Below, in pieces: positions 25,090 to 33,714 of a stretch of 35,292 nucleotides of DNA. Position numbers and translations under genes: made by a program. The notes under the pieces were generated by a model. It did not search any database. It saw nothing but the letters and a program-made list of their open reading frames with translations, and was not told the DNA's origin. Every line of letters starts with the position of its first letter. Within the stretch, counting starts at the first letter, position 1. The stretch spans positions 1 to 35,292 of the forward strand of contig CAYUDC010000017.1 of NCBI GenBank assembly GCA_964443415.1. Direction: 5' to 3'. This DNA comes from B1 sp964443415. Lineage in GTDB: Bacteria; Bacteroidota; Bacteroidia; UKL13-3.

Positions 25090-25773
25090 CTATTCGTTGT
25101 CTACATCGGCTTGATTTCTAAAGCCTAATCTTTTACCAGTAGGCATGCCACTGCTATGACTCATATAATTCTTTTGCTCTAAGGTAATGAAGCTCATGTT
25201 TTCGATGGGAGGGGCCATTAAGTCGAAATTTAAGCAATAATTAATCGAACCCAAGATGATTTGCTCAAAGGCTTCTGTATTTAGTTGGTTCGACCCAAAA
25301 TCGCTAAATTGGAATGAAAGGGGGCGTTTGCCTTCCACAAAAAAATGAAAATCTTTATTGATAAATAAACGTCCTACCAAATATCCCACATCACCTTCTC
25401 GATTATATTTAATGGAGTCGGCCAAGAAGTTATAAATTTGAATCATGCCACAAAACTCACGCATTGGATCCTCCTTAACATAAGGCATGTTGTGAATATA
25501 GTGCTGCTGATCAAAATCAAAAATATTGGTGTGCATCATAAAGATCAGGGTGTCTCCACTAAACTTAAGATGCACTTCAAATTCGCTTTTCTCATAATAT
25601 TTAATCTCTACACTATTATCTACAGGCTGCACCTGCGCGCTAAGTTGTTCCGCAATAATTTTGATGGCATTCTTTAAATCAGAAAAAGCCGATTTAGTAT
25701 TTCTGTAAACCAGTTGCTTGGTGGCAGACTTTTGCAGCAATAGCTGAGTAATTTTTTCGAATTTGTTTTCCAT
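25090..25773 (-). CDS. conserved-looking protein, function unknown
   Basis: This 227-residue soluble protein has no signal peptide or membrane segment. It is rich in aromatic and acidic residues, with segments such as VHLKFSGDTLIFMMHTN and GYLVGRLFINKDFHFF that look like a mixed beta sheet. I do not recognise a family. It lies 45 bases after proS and may be co-transcribed with it. Palindrome copy 11 encodes GSNQ. Its stop is 219 bases before secA. The start is ATG 25771-25773. Confidence 0.65.
   Translation of the reverse strand: MENKFEKITQLLLQKSATKQLVYRNTKSAFSDLKNAIKIIAEQLSAQVQPVDNSVEIKYYEKSEFEVHLKFSGDTLIFMMHTNIFDFDQQHYIHNMPYVKEDPMREFCGMIQIYNFLADSIKYNREGDVGYLVGRLFINKDFHFFVEGKRPLSFQFSDFGSNQLNTEAFEQIILGSINYCLNFDLMAPPIENMSFITLEQKNYMSHSSGMPTGKRLGFRNQADVDNE
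25287..25296. repeat. dispersed palindrome copy 11, GGTTCGACCC (in unknown gene)
   Basis: The flanked form is AGTTGGTTCGACCCAAAAT. On the minus strand it encodes FGSNQ. Confidence 0.75.
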
Positions 25774-25818
25774 GCTATGTTTTCGGGTTAAACAAAGGCA
25801 ATTAGATTTTGTTTGAAA

Positions 25819-27294
25819 CTAATAAGCCCTCGCAAACAATACCCTCTCTTTAGATGGGTTGCCTGTAAGAATACACTTGCCAGCTTCTTGAGGATTGTTT
25901 AACGGAATACAACGTATGGTAGCTTTAGAAAGTTCCTTAATCTTTTCTTCAGTTTCGCTCGTGCCGTCCCAATGTGCACTTACAAAACCAGTTTTGTTAT
26001 CCAAAGCATCCATAAACTCATCCCATGTATCCACAGCATGAATATGCTCAGTGCGGTAATCTAAGGCCCTTTGATAGATGTTTTGTTGAATTTGCTCCAA
26101 CAAATGCGGAATTTTATGCTCTAGGTCGGCTGCCTGCAATACCATTTTCTCCTTGGTATCACGTCTGGCAACTTCTACGGTGCCATTTTGCACATCTCTA
26201 GGGCCGATGGCAATTCTTACTGGCACTCCTTTTAATTCGTACTCGGCATATTTAAAGCCTGGAGTCATATTATCACGGTCGTCCATTTTTACAGAAATAC
26301 CAAGTTTCTTCAGCGCTGCAAAGTAGGCATCTGCCTTTTCCATCACCAATTCTTTTTCGGCTTCCTTTTTAAAAATAGGAATAATGACTACCTGAATAGG
26401 AGCCAATCTAGGAGGCAACACCAAACCTTCATCATCACTGTGGCTCATAATTAATGCCCCCATTAAGCGGGTAGATACTCCCCAAGAGGTGGCCCAAACG
26501 TATTCAGATTTATTTTCTTTGGTAACATATTTTACGTCGAATGCCTTGGCAAAGTTTTGACCCAAAAAGTGTGAGGTGCCCATTTGTAGCGCCTTGCCAT
26601 CCTGCATCAATCCTTCGATGCAATAGGTGTCTAAGGCTCCTGCAAAGCGCTCGTTGGCCGATTTTACACCTTTTATCACAGGCACCGCCAGAATGTTTTC
26701 GGCAAAGTCGGCATAGATTTCTAGCATTTGCTTAGTTTCTGCAATGGCTTCTTCTGCTGTGGCATGGGCTGTATGTCCCTCTTGCCACAAAAACTCGGTA
26801 GTTCTTAAAAATAACCTAGTTCTCATTTCCCAACGCACCACATTGGCCCATTGGTTAATTAAGATAGGTAGGTCGCGATAACTTTGAATCCAATTTCTGT
26901 AGGTATTCCAAATAATGGTTTCACTGGTTGGTCGTACAATAAGCTCTTCTTCCAACTTAGCGTCTTTGTCTACGATAATTTCTCCGGTTTCAGGGTCGTT
27001 TTTTAGGCGATAATGTGTCACAACGGCACATTCTTTGGCAAAGCCATCCACGTGCGAGGCTTCTTTACTGAAAAATGACTTCGGGATAAAAAGTGGGAAA
27101 TAGGCGTTCTGGTGTCCTGTTTCTTTGAACCTTCTGTCTAGTTCTGCCTGCATTTTTTCCCAAATGGCATATCCATACGGTTTAATGACCATGCAGCCCT
27201 TAACGTCTGAATGCTCTGCTAAATCTGCATTTTTAACTAAATTGTTATACCAACCGCTATAATCTTCGCTTCTTTTTATCTTTTTTACTTCCAT
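25819..27294 (-). CDS. proS: proline--tRNA ligase (archaeal/eukaryotic-like type, ProS type 3)
   Basis: ProRS charges tRNA-Pro. The compact 491-residue form without an editing insert is the type 3 enzyme. Residues 121-125 are RPTSE, and motif 2 spans about 151-174 (NVVRWEMRTRLFLRTTEFLWQEGH). AIGPRDVQNG begins the C-terminal anticodon-binding domain, and the protein ends FARAY, typical of this type. Complete; start ATG 27292-27294. A strong -7 box is at 27334-27341. It is the first gene of a two-gene run with the unknown gene downstream. Confidence 0.97.
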   Translation of the reverse strand: MEVKKIKRSEDYSGWYNNLVKNADLAEHSDVKGCMVIKPYGYAIWEKMQAELDRRFKETGHQNAYFPLFIPKSFFSKEASHVDGFAKECAVVTHYRLKNDPETGEIIVDKDAKLEEELIVRPTSETIIWNTYRNWIQSYRDLPILINQWANVVRWEMRTRLFLRTTEFLWQEGHTAHATAEEAIAETKQMLEIYADFAENILAVPVIKGVKSANERFAGALDTYCIEGLMQDGKALQMGTSHFLGQNFAKAFDVKYVTKENKSEYVWATSWGVSTRLMGALIMSHSDDEGLVLPPRLAPIQVVIIPIFKKEAEKELVMEKADAYFAALKKLGISVKMDDRDNMTPGFKYAEYELKGVPVRIAIGPRDVQNGTVEVARRDTKEKMVLQAADLEHKIPHLLEQIQQNIYQRALDYRTEHIHAVDTWDEFMDALDNKTGFVSAHWDGTSETEEKIKELSKATIRCIPLNNPQEAGKCILTGNPSKERVLFARAY

Positions 27295-27333
27295 AATTTT
27301 TCTTGGAATAATATTTGAAATCTATTGAGGACA

Positions 27334-27341
27334 CAAAAGTA
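27334..27341 (-). promoter_or_regulatory. candidate -7 box for proS
   Basis: On the minus strand TACTTTTG exactly fits the Bacteroidota -7 consensus TAnnTTTG, 40 bases from the proS start codon. No good -33 TTTG is seen at the expected distance, so the call rests on one box. Confidence 0.35.
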
Positions 27342-27382
27342 GTTTTTAGTCGTTACTTTGTATAATAGTAAATTCAGGATTT

Positions 27383-28876
27383 ATGAAACCAATAAAAACC
27401 ATCGCTCTTTTTGCTATCAGCAGTATTGTTGTTTCGTGCAGTGCCATTGTAAACCCGGCCAATGGCGTAAACGATGATGTATATGCAAAAAGAAAAGAAT
27501 CGCAATCAAAGCCTAAAACCATTGACGACATAGAACCTTGGAATAAAAAGAAGAAGGGGCCTCAGGCCAATTTAGAGCCGAGCAATACAAATAGTGAAGC
27601 ATCTGAAAACAGTAATTATTCTAATTCACGCATTGCTACTTCTGCTGCTGTTTCACAAAATGCCTACGACCCAAATGAGGCCGCAAGAGCCGCTGAGGCT
27701 AGCCGCTTGTGGGCACAAAGACAAAATATGGTAACGGCCATAGACAGCCCGGTGTACGAATCAAATTTAGTTTACGACCAAGAGCGCGAAGAAGATAGAG
27801 AAACTAGAAGAATGGGAACTTCTCGCTCACGTTTTTATAACGATCCCTATTATGATGTGTTGAGCCAAAATTGGGGCTGGACAAGCTTTTATAATCCAGT
27901 GACAGTTTTTCCAGGCTATTACGGCTTTGCCCCTGGTTTTAATGTGGGTTTAGGCTGGAATAACAGGTTTGGTTGGAATACCGGCTTTGGCTTTAATACC
28001 GGTTGGGGTAATATGGGATGGGGAAATCCTGGTTGGGGTTGGAACGATCCATTTTACAATCCTTGGAACCCTTACGCTAATTTTGGTTGGGGTTACAATC
28101 CTTATTGGGATCCTTATTTTGGCTATGGCTGGGGATACAACCCTTGGAATCCATATTATGGTTATGGTTGGGGAGGCTGGGGGCATAACCCTTGGCGCAA
28201 CAACTGGGGCTGGAGAAGAGGTTGCTTTAACAACCGATGGGGAAATGACATTGTGTTAAACAGACCTTTTATGCGTCCAATGAATGGTATTGGTTCGAGT
28301 TTACCGGGTGGCGCTTCGCGCCCCGCAGTGCCTTTGCCAGGTGGTAGAAGCCAAAGACCTGCCGTTCCTAACCCAGCGGTAAATCAACAAGGTCCAGACA
28401 GACCGCAACAAACAGCTCGACCAACCTATAATCCAAACCGCCCGCAAGCCCCACAACCCGAATCGCCAAGACCAGCCTATACCAATAAACCTGGTGGTGA
28501 TTTAATTTATGACAACCAAGGTAGGCCTACCTATGTTCCGCCACGCAGAGATAGAAATACCAATGCAAGTGAAGCGCCTAGGCAGTCTGCTCCTACTTAT
28601 AATGGAACAGGAGAAGTAAGGCCATCTTATGGCAGTCCTGCTCCAAGCAGGCCTAGTAATAGAAATGCTGAGAGTAGACCATCTGCGCCATCAGCAGCCC
28701 CTTCTAGATCTAATACGCCTAGTCAGCCAATGCCTAGCAGGCCATCTACACCAAGTTATAGCAGACCAGCTCCTTCGGCACCAGCGCCAAGTAGGCCAGC
28801 AGCGTCTCCTTCGCCAAGTAGGCCTTCAGGTGGTAGTGGTGCAGCTCCTTCAGGTGGTTCTTTTAGACGTCCATAG
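27383..28876 (+). CDS. lipoprotein with Trp/Tyr/Gly/Asn-rich and Pro/Ser/Arg-rich low-complexity regions, function unknown
   Basis: Lipobox VVSC (C19) ends the signal peptide. After a charged linker (about 20-150) comes a region (about 160-290) with about 19 tryptophans in WG, GWG, NPW and YGW patterns plus many Tyr, Asn and Gly. Residues 300-497 are Pro/Ser/Arg-rich with repeated SRPS units. Such composition gives a surface-anchored, probably disordered protein that might bind polysaccharide or assemble on itself, but no family is recognised. Codon use and composition differ from neighbours because of the repeats. It is 17 bases upstream of the FadL-like gene, so the two are probably one message. 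Confidence 0.75.
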   Translation: MKPIKTIALFAISSIVVSCSAIVNPANGVNDDVYAKRKESQSKPKTIDDIEPWNKKKKGPQANLEPSNTNSEASENSNYSNSRIATSAAVSQNAYDPNEAARAAEASRLWAQRQNMVTAIDSPVYESNLVYDQEREEDRETRRMGTSRSRFYNDPYYDVLSQNWGWTSFYNPVTVFPGYYGFAPGFNVGLGWNNRFGWNTGFGFNTGWGNMGWGNPGWGWNDPFYNPWNPYANFGWGYNPYWDPYFGYGWGYNPWNPYYGYGWGGWGHNPWRNNWGWRRGCFNNRWGNDIVLNRPFMRPMNGIGSSLPGGASRPAVPLPGGRSQRPAVPNPAVNQQGPDRPQQTARPTYNPNRPQAPQPESPRPAYTNKPGGDLIYDNQGRPTYVPPRRDRNTNASEAPRQSAPTYNGTGEVRPSYGSPAPSRPSNRNAESRPSAPSAAPSRSNTPSQPMPSRPSTPSYSRPAPSAPAPSRPAASPSPSRPSGGSGAAPSGGSFRRP

Positions 28877-28893
28877 TTTAATATTCGCATACA

Positions 28894-30375
28894 ATGAAAA
28901 AGATAGCATTTGTAGTATTATCGGCAATTGCAGGAGATGCCTTTGCCCAAAATAATGAAGAGGTACTTAAGTATTCTCTTACTCAAACTCAAGGTTCTAT
29001 AAGGTCTTTAGGCGCCGCAGGCGCCTGGGGGGCGGTTGGAGCAGATTTAGGTGCAGCGGCCATCAATCCAGCTGGACTAGGCTTTTACAAGAGAAACGAG
29101 ATGATGACCTCGTTCGCCATTACTAGTACCAATAATACCGCCAAATACAACGGCAACGAGACATCTGATGCCCGAACCAACTTTAACATTCCTAACCTAG
29201 GTGCCGTTTTTTTTGTAGACCTAGGATATACTGGCAGTCCAGTAAACTCCCTCACCTTTGCATTTGGTATGAACCGATTGGCAAACTTTCAGAATAATAT
29301 GCAATTTAATGGAAGAGCCAACAATACCTCCATTGGAGATTACCTGGCCACATTGGCAAACGGAATAGATAGCAATGCTTTCCTGTCTGCAGAGTGGGAT
29401 AACGACCCCGTTGCGCAAGCTTGGAGGTTGAGCATGATTTATAATGACAATGGTCCTAAAAGTTATGGCTCTTGGCAAAGTATATCAGGTGATTCTAACT
29501 ATACCATGCGCCAGAATGGTCAATATACCTCTAGAGGAAGAATCAACGAATGGTATGCATCGGCCGGGATAAATATTGGAAGTACTTTGTATTTGGGAGC
29601 GTCTTTAATTGCACAAGGGTTAAGACATACTCAAGATGATATTTATAGAGAGTTTTTAGTGAGCAGCAGCATTCCTAATAATGCCTATGAAAGTGCAAGT
29701 ATCAATCAATATTCAGAAACCCGTGGCTCTGGAATTGGAGGTAAATTTGGTGCTATCCTTCGCCCTATAGATGCCTTAAGAATTGGTATTTCTTACCATA
29801 CACCTGTAAGGCTTAATTTAACTAAGGAGTATCAAATTATTACTACCGCCACCTATGATGGATTTACCTATACTCAAAACGCAAATAGGTTGGATCAATA
29901 CAATTACCAGGTAATTACTCCCAGCAGGTTAACGGGTAGTGCAGCCATTATTATAGGTAAATTTTTAATACTATCTGGTGATGTTGAACAGGTGGATTAT
30001 AGTGCAGGAAAGTTAAATGATACAGAAGGATTGGCCGACTTCTCAGGATTTAATGATAATATGAAAGCCTTATATACCAAAGCTACCAATATCAGAACAG
30101 GATTAGAAATTGCCAGTGGTTTTAGCAGATGGCGTTTAGGATATGCCAACCTTGGAAGTCCGTTTAATACCGCCATTATATCAAAAGAAGATGGCCAAAG
30201 GCACATGTTTACAGGCGGCTTTGGATGGGTGTTAGATGATACCTACTTTTTCGACCTTGCTGTACAAGGCATCACAGGAAAAAACTTAATTACCCCTTAT
30301 GGTGGCATTCCGAGTTCAGCCACCAATCAAAGCTTGGTATTAAACTTTATGTTTGGAACAGGTGTTCGATTCTAA
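28894..30375 (+). CDS. OmpP1/FadL-family outer-membrane transport protein
   Basis: A signal peptide ends about residue 19 (GDAFAQ). RSLGAAGAWGAVGADLGAAA followed by INPAGLGFY is the N-terminal hatch signature of Bacteroidota FadL/TodX-type porins, which pass hydrophobic molecules across the outer membrane. Later strands alternate, and the C-terminus ends with aromatic-rich VLNFMFGTGVRF, typical of a barrel's last strand. Length 493. The substrate is unknown. It follows the Trp-rich lipoprotein gene by 17 bases and ends at a strong terminator. Confidence 0.88.
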   Translation: MKKIAFVVLSAIAGDAFAQNNEEVLKYSLTQTQGSIRSLGAAGAWGAVGADLGAAAINPAGLGFYKRNEMMTSFAITSTNNTAKYNGNETSDARTNFNIPNLGAVFFVDLGYTGSPVNSLTFAFGMNRLANFQNNMQFNGRANNTSIGDYLATLANGIDSNAFLSAEWDNDPVAQAWRLSMIYNDNGPKSYGSWQSISGDSNYTMRQNGQYTSRGRINEWYASAGINIGSTLYLGASLIAQGLRHTQDDIYREFLVSSSIPNNAYESASINQYSETRGSGIGGKFGAILRPIDALRIGISYHTPVRLNLTKEYQIITTATYDGFTYTQNANRLDQYNYQVITPSRLTGSAAIIIGKFLILSGDVEQVDYSAGKLNDTEGLADFSGFNDNMKALYTKATNIRTGLEIASGFSRWRLGYANLGSPFNTAIISKEDGQRHMFTGGFGWVLDDTYFFDLAVQGITGKNLITPYGGIPSSATNQSLVLNFMFGTGVRF

Positions 30376-30387
30376 GAAAAATGGTAT

Positions 30388-30427
30388 AAAAAAAGCGGCT
30401 GCCTTGTAAAAGGTAGCCGCTTTTTTA
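30388..30427. terminator. bidirectional intrinsic terminator
   Basis: AAAAAAGCGGCT pairs with AGCCGCTTTTTT (30415-30426), extended by CCTT/AAGG inside the stem. It lies between the FadL-like gene (+) and the T9SS protein gene (-), and has A/T tracts on both sides, so it can serve both. Confidence 0.92.
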
Positions 30428-30443
30428 TTTAAGATTTTGACGA

Positions 30444-31121
30444 CTATTCAGACTTAGTAAATGGCTTAGAGATAGTTTGTGAACCACTTCTATAACGAAT
30501 GAAATAAATACCGTTTTGTAAATCACCAATATTCACTTCACTTTCGAAACCACTGTGTACAAATGATTTAACTTTTGTGCCTAATACATTATAAATTTCG
30601 ATGGTTACTGCTTCACGTGTATTGAACTTAATGTTTAATCTGTCTTTTACTGGGTTTGGATAGAAGCTAAATTCTCTATTAGCCACATTTTCTTTTAATC
30701 CGGTTGCCCAACCAGCAATCACAAATTCTACTGTGTCGTCAACAGAAGCATTGTTCTTGGCATAAATATGAACCTTAGCTCTTCCTGAGCCGCCAATACC
30801 GTTTGGAACGAAATCTCCTTTAAACTCACCAGTGGCACCTTTAGCCATGGTAAAGCTGCCTTTGCTGCCAATGTTTAAATTAGTTAAACAGTTAAAAGGA
30901 TCGCACATGCCGTATTCCCATCCAGCAGTCATTTGAACTTCTAATACGTGCCATTCGAATTCTGTTTCAGAGCTGTTATTGGTAAAAATAGACTTAGCTT
31001 CCAACATAAAGTTGCCGCTAGGGCCTTGAGATTTTGCCACTTTTGGATTCATAGAAATGTCTTGCGCAAAAGCAAGATTCATTGCTGCTAAACCAAGAAT
31101 TGATAGTAGAATTTTTTTCAT
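30444..31121 (-). CDS. secreted protein with T9SS type A sorting domain
   Basis: A signal peptide (ends LAFAQ, residue 20) is followed by a ~130-residue beta-rich domain with C73 and C78. Residues 151-225 form the type IX secretion C-terminal sorting domain, recognisable by FYPNPVKDRLNI, EIYNVLGTKV and NGIYFIRY. It should be moved to the surface or medium by the T9SS, with the C-terminal domain cleaved. The cargo domain (EVQMTAGWEYGMCDPFNC...) is not one I recognise. Complete; a consensus promoter lies at 31176-31206. Confidence 0.87.
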   Translation of the reverse strand: MKKILLSILGLAAMNLAFAQDISMNPKVAKSQGPSGNFMLEAKSIFTNNSSETEFEWHVLEVQMTAGWEYGMCDPFNCLTNLNIGSKGSFTMAKGATGEFKGDFVPNGIGGSGRAKVHIYAKNNASVDDTVEFVIAGWATGLKENVANREFSFYPNPVKDRLNIKFNTREAVTIEIYNVLGTKVKSFVHSGFESEVNIGDLQNGIYFIRYRSGSQTISKPFTKSE

Positions 31122-31175
31122 CTTTTTAGTAGGTTTCAGGTAAATGTACTTTGACTAATTTCTATTTACTTGCAA

Positions 31176-31206
31176 CAAAAATATATTTTTTTGGTTTTAT
31201 TAGCAA
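31176..31206 (-). promoter_or_regulatory. consensus Bacteroidota promoter for the T9SS protein gene
   Basis: On the minus strand: TTG (31204-31206), a 20-base spacer, then TATTTTTG (31176-31183), an exact TAnnTTTG. The leader to the start codon would be about 48 bases. Confidence 0.6.
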
Positions 31207-31213
31207 TAATATT

Positions 31214-31630
31214 ATGAAAATCATCATTATAAATGGTCCAAACCTTAACCTTTTGGGCAAAAGAGAACCTGAAATTTATGGCAACCAAAGTTTTGAGGAT
31301 TACTTAATTACCTTAAGAAAGCAGTTTGATTCTATTGAAATTGACTACTTCCAAAGCAATGTAGAAGGCGAAATCATCAATAAACTGCATGAAGTAGGAT
31401 TTGCCATAGATGGAATCATATTAAATGCTGGAGCTTATACCCACACCTCTGTGGCTATTGCAGATGCAGTGGCTGCTATCAAGGCACCAGTAGTGGAGGT
31501 GCATATTTCAAATGTGTTTTCTAGAGAATCCTACAGGCAGGTGTCGTTTTTGGCACCGCATGCCAAAGGTACCATAGGAGGGTTTGGTTTAAAAAGCTAC
31601 CAATTGGCCTTGCTAAGTTTTTTAGGTTAA
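31214..31630 (+). CDS. aroQ: type II 3-dehydroquinate dehydratase
   Basis: AroQ dehydrates 3-dehydroquinate in the shikimate pathway. The start is set at ATG 31214-31216, giving MKIIIINGPNLNLLGKREPE. The longer frame from 31151 adds a sequence unlike the family. Catalytic Y22 lies in EIYG, with NAGAYTHTS and EVHISN following and the Arg of SRESYR at the lid. Length is 138, slightly short but within the family. The TAA stop overlaps the opposing TAA of the lipoprotein gene in TTAA (31627-31630). Confidence 0.96.
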   Translation: MKIIIINGPNLNLLGKREPEIYGNQSFEDYLITLRKQFDSIEIDYFQSNVEGEIINKLHEVGFAIDGIILNAGAYTHTSVAIADAVAAIKAPVVEVHISNVFSRESYRQVSFLAPHAKGTIGGFGLKSYQLALLSFLG

Positions 31631-32268
31631 TACGTTTGGTTTAGGAAGAAATTGTCGTTGTTGATATACACTACCTTTATTTTATTTGATTGACTTAACT
31701 TCAAATTATCCTGCACTAACTTAATCATTCTTTTGGATTGTCTGCCTAAGAAACGATTCCAATATACCAGCACTAAATAATCATAGTTGCTTTGCTGTGT
31801 GCTGTCTTGGGTTGATCCAACCTTTAGTTGGTAGGAAAGTAGTTTGTTTACAGAAAACAATGTATCTAAGGGCGCTAAGGTTTTGGGAGGGAAACTGCTA
31901 AATCCATCAAACCTATTCCAATTTAAATTAGGAAATCCTCCGGCATAGCAATTGGCATAATAGGATACCATTTGATTGGTAGCATCAAAATAAATGATTT
32001 GTAGCGGTTGATAATGGTTCTTAACCGTTTGAGCGTGGGCAGTGCTATCAAATGACTTTAGATAATGGGTATAGCTTGTGTCTAATTGGTATACCTTTTC
32101 TAATGGAATCTTATATTCTTTAGCTTGTGTGATAATCTTGGCATCACTCATTGGCTTGATATTTTTAATGCCATATAATGCATTGAAAATGGGTGAACAT
32201 GCTCCTAACGATAATATAAAAACACCTAGGATGACTAATTTCAAATTTGCTTTTAATTGAAGTGCCAT
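31627..32268 (-). CDS. lipoprotein, function unknown
   Basis: Lipobox LGAC ends a signal peptide of about 24 residues. The body (213 residues in total) is mixed alpha/beta with KAKEYKIPLEKVYQL-like helical and VKVVYINNDNFF-like strand segments. The later part (YDYLVLVYWNRFLGRQSKRMIKLV) has the spacing of a thioredoxin-like redox protein, but I see no CxxC and so make no call. It is convergent with aroQ, sharing the stop bases. No operon partner is evident. Confidence 0.6.
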   Translation of the reverse strand: MALQLKANLKLVILGVFILSLGACSPIFNALYGIKNIKPMSDAKIITQAKEYKIPLEKVYQLDTSYTHYLKSFDSTAHAQTVKNHYQPLQIIYFDATNQMVSYYANCYAGGFPNLNWNRFDGFSSFPPKTLAPLDTLFSVNKLLSYQLKVGSTQDSTQQSNYDYLVLVYWNRFLGRQSKRMIKLVQDNLKLSQSNKIKVVYINNDNFFLNQTY

Positions 32269-32321
32269 GATTATTTTTAGGAATAACCTTTAAAGTTGAA
32301 ATATGTTCTACAAGATGGGCA

Positions 32322-33341
32322 TTATAGCTCTGAGAACTTCTCTTTTTTCTCCATAAAATGTGCCCAGATAAGGCTTTTAGGGTAAATACCCTGTAGTTCT
32401 TTCCAGCTTTTTTTGTGAAGTCCATTGTTACGGAGCTTATACCAAAATCCAAGTTTAAAAAAGAAATCGGCATGGGCTCTATGTACTGCCCAACTGTGCT
32501 TTGGTTCAACCCGCATTAAAAAGAAAATAGAACTTAATAGGTCTAAGAAAGAACGCCATGGAATAAACCACCACAAGCTCTTTGTGGGCATATTTTTGAG
32601 TAGCATCAACAAGGAGTTCCTAAAGTTAAGATAGGTTTTTTGAGGATGCCCTTTCTGCAAAGTGCTACCACCTAAATGATACACTGTGCTTTCTGCACAA
32701 TACCAAATTTTGTAGTTTGCTAATTGCATGCGCCAGCATAAATCTATTTCTTCCATATGGGCAAAGAAATGTTCATCTAAACCGCCTGCTTTAAAATAGG
32801 CCTCTGAGCGAACAAATAAACAAGCGCCACTTGCCCAGAATATTTCACGACTGTCATTGTATTGTCCTTCGTCTTTTTCTATCGATTCAAACAACCTTCC
32901 TCTGCAACAAACGTAACCCAAAGTGTCCATAAAACCGCCTGCAGCACCTGCATATTCAAAGTGGTCTTTTTGGTTGTATTGAAGAAGCTTTGGCTGCATG
33001 GCACCAATGCTTTTATCACTTTCAAACAGCCTTACAATGGGTTCAATCCAATGCTTGCTAACCTCTACATCATTATTTAGCAAGACAAAATAATCTGCTT
33101 CTACTTGCTTTAAGGCTCTATTATAACCTCCCGCATAACCGTAATTTTTATCGAGTTGTATGATACGAACCTTAGGGAAATTTTCTTTGAGATAAGCAAC
33201 AGAATGATCCGAAGAGGCATTGTCTGCAACTATAATTTCAAGGTTATCATAGCTGCTTTGGCAAACAGATGGCAGAAATTTATCTAACAAATCTGCATGA
33301 TTCCAATGGATAATGACAACTGCAACTTTTGGGTTATTCAT
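32322..33341 (-). CDS. glycosyltransferase family 2
   Basis: A GT-A fold nucleotide-sugar transferase, with VVIIHWNHADLL (8-19 from M at 33339-33341), IVADNAS (37-43) and NNDVEV (89-94, the metal-binding DxD-like motif). HMEEIDLCWRM occurs later, as in rhamnosyl-type GT2 enzymes. An extra N-terminal start (33377) would overlap the upstream gene, so the internal ATG is preferred; it starts 1 base after that gene's stop. It probably builds a cell-surface glycan. A hydrophobic stretch near the end may be membrane-associated. One palindrome copy encodes RVEPK. Confidence 0.88.
   Translation of the reverse strand: MNNPKVAVVIIHWNHADLLDKFLPSVCQSSYDNLEIIVADNASSDHSVAYLKENFPKVRIIQLDKNYGYAGGYNRALKQVEADYFVLLNNDVEVSKHWIEPIVRLFESDKSIGAMQPKLLQYNQKDHFEYAGAAGGFMDTLGYVCCRGRLFESIEKDEGQYNDSREIFWASGACLFVRSEAYFKAGGLDEHFFAHMEEIDLCWRMQLANYKIWYCAESTVYHLGGSTLQKGHPQKTYLNFRNSLLMLLKNMPTKSLWWFIPWRSFLDLLSSIFFLMRVEPKHSWAVHRAHADFFFKLGFWYKLRNNGLHKKSWKELQGIYPKSLIWAHFMEKKEKFSEL
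32503..32512. repeat. dispersed palindrome copy 12, GGTTCAACCC (in GT2 gene)
   Basis: The flanked form is GCTTTGGTTCAACCCGCA. On the minus strand it encodes RVEPK. Confidence 0.7.
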
Positions 33342-33342
33342 G

Positions 33343-33714
33343 TTATGCTTTTTGTTTGCTATAGGGGGCGTACACAAAGCTTGCCCCAGCTGCAGTAATT
33401 AACAAGATACACATTTGTTCTTTGGGGTTCTTGTAGTTCTGTTTAAACTCTTCTACGCGTTCGGGTAATACTAATTTTTTTTCTACCAATTCTTCTAAAG
33501 TGGTAGCATGTATGCTAAAGTCTCTAGCATAATCCTCTTTTAATAAAATGGGCTCTCCTAGTTTTACTTCATGCTGATGCGCTACAAAGATGGGGTAGGC
33601 GGTAAAACCCTCTTTAACCATATCTGTAGAGACTTCCTTAATCATAGGACTATAGAATTTTAGGTCTTCTTTGAGTACCTCTAATAGCTTATGAAGTATT
33701 TCCTTGTTTTCCAT
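33343..33714 (-). CDS. small protein, function unknown
   Basis: This 123-residue protein has no signal peptide. It reads as an N-terminal helix (MENKEILHKLLEVLKEDLKF), a central strand region with HEVKLGEP, and a helix-rich C-terminal half ending in hydrophobic MCILLITAAGASFVYA. Sequences of this general layout occur next to rlmD in Bacteroidota, but I do not know a function. The start overlaps the rlmD stop by one base (TAATG) and the stop is 1 base from the GT2 start, so it is tightly coupled to both. Confidence 0.6.
   Translation of the reverse strand: MENKEILHKLLEVLKEDLKFYSPMIKEVSTDMVKEGFTAYPIFVAHQHEVKLGEPILLKEDYARDFSIHATTLEELVEKKLVLPERVEEFKQNYKNPKEQMCILLITAAGASFVYAPYSKQKA

Noticed and set aside
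27969..28259. 96-codon plus-strand frame inside the Trp-rich lipoprotein gene
   Set aside because: It is a frame shift of the repeated GGTTGGGG-type codons; the lipoprotein frame has a good signal and continues on both sides.
30444..31121. T9SS sorting domain as a fragment of a larger adhesin
   Set aside because: A signal peptide, cargo domain and sorting domain are all present in one 225-residue frame, with a promoter and terminator.
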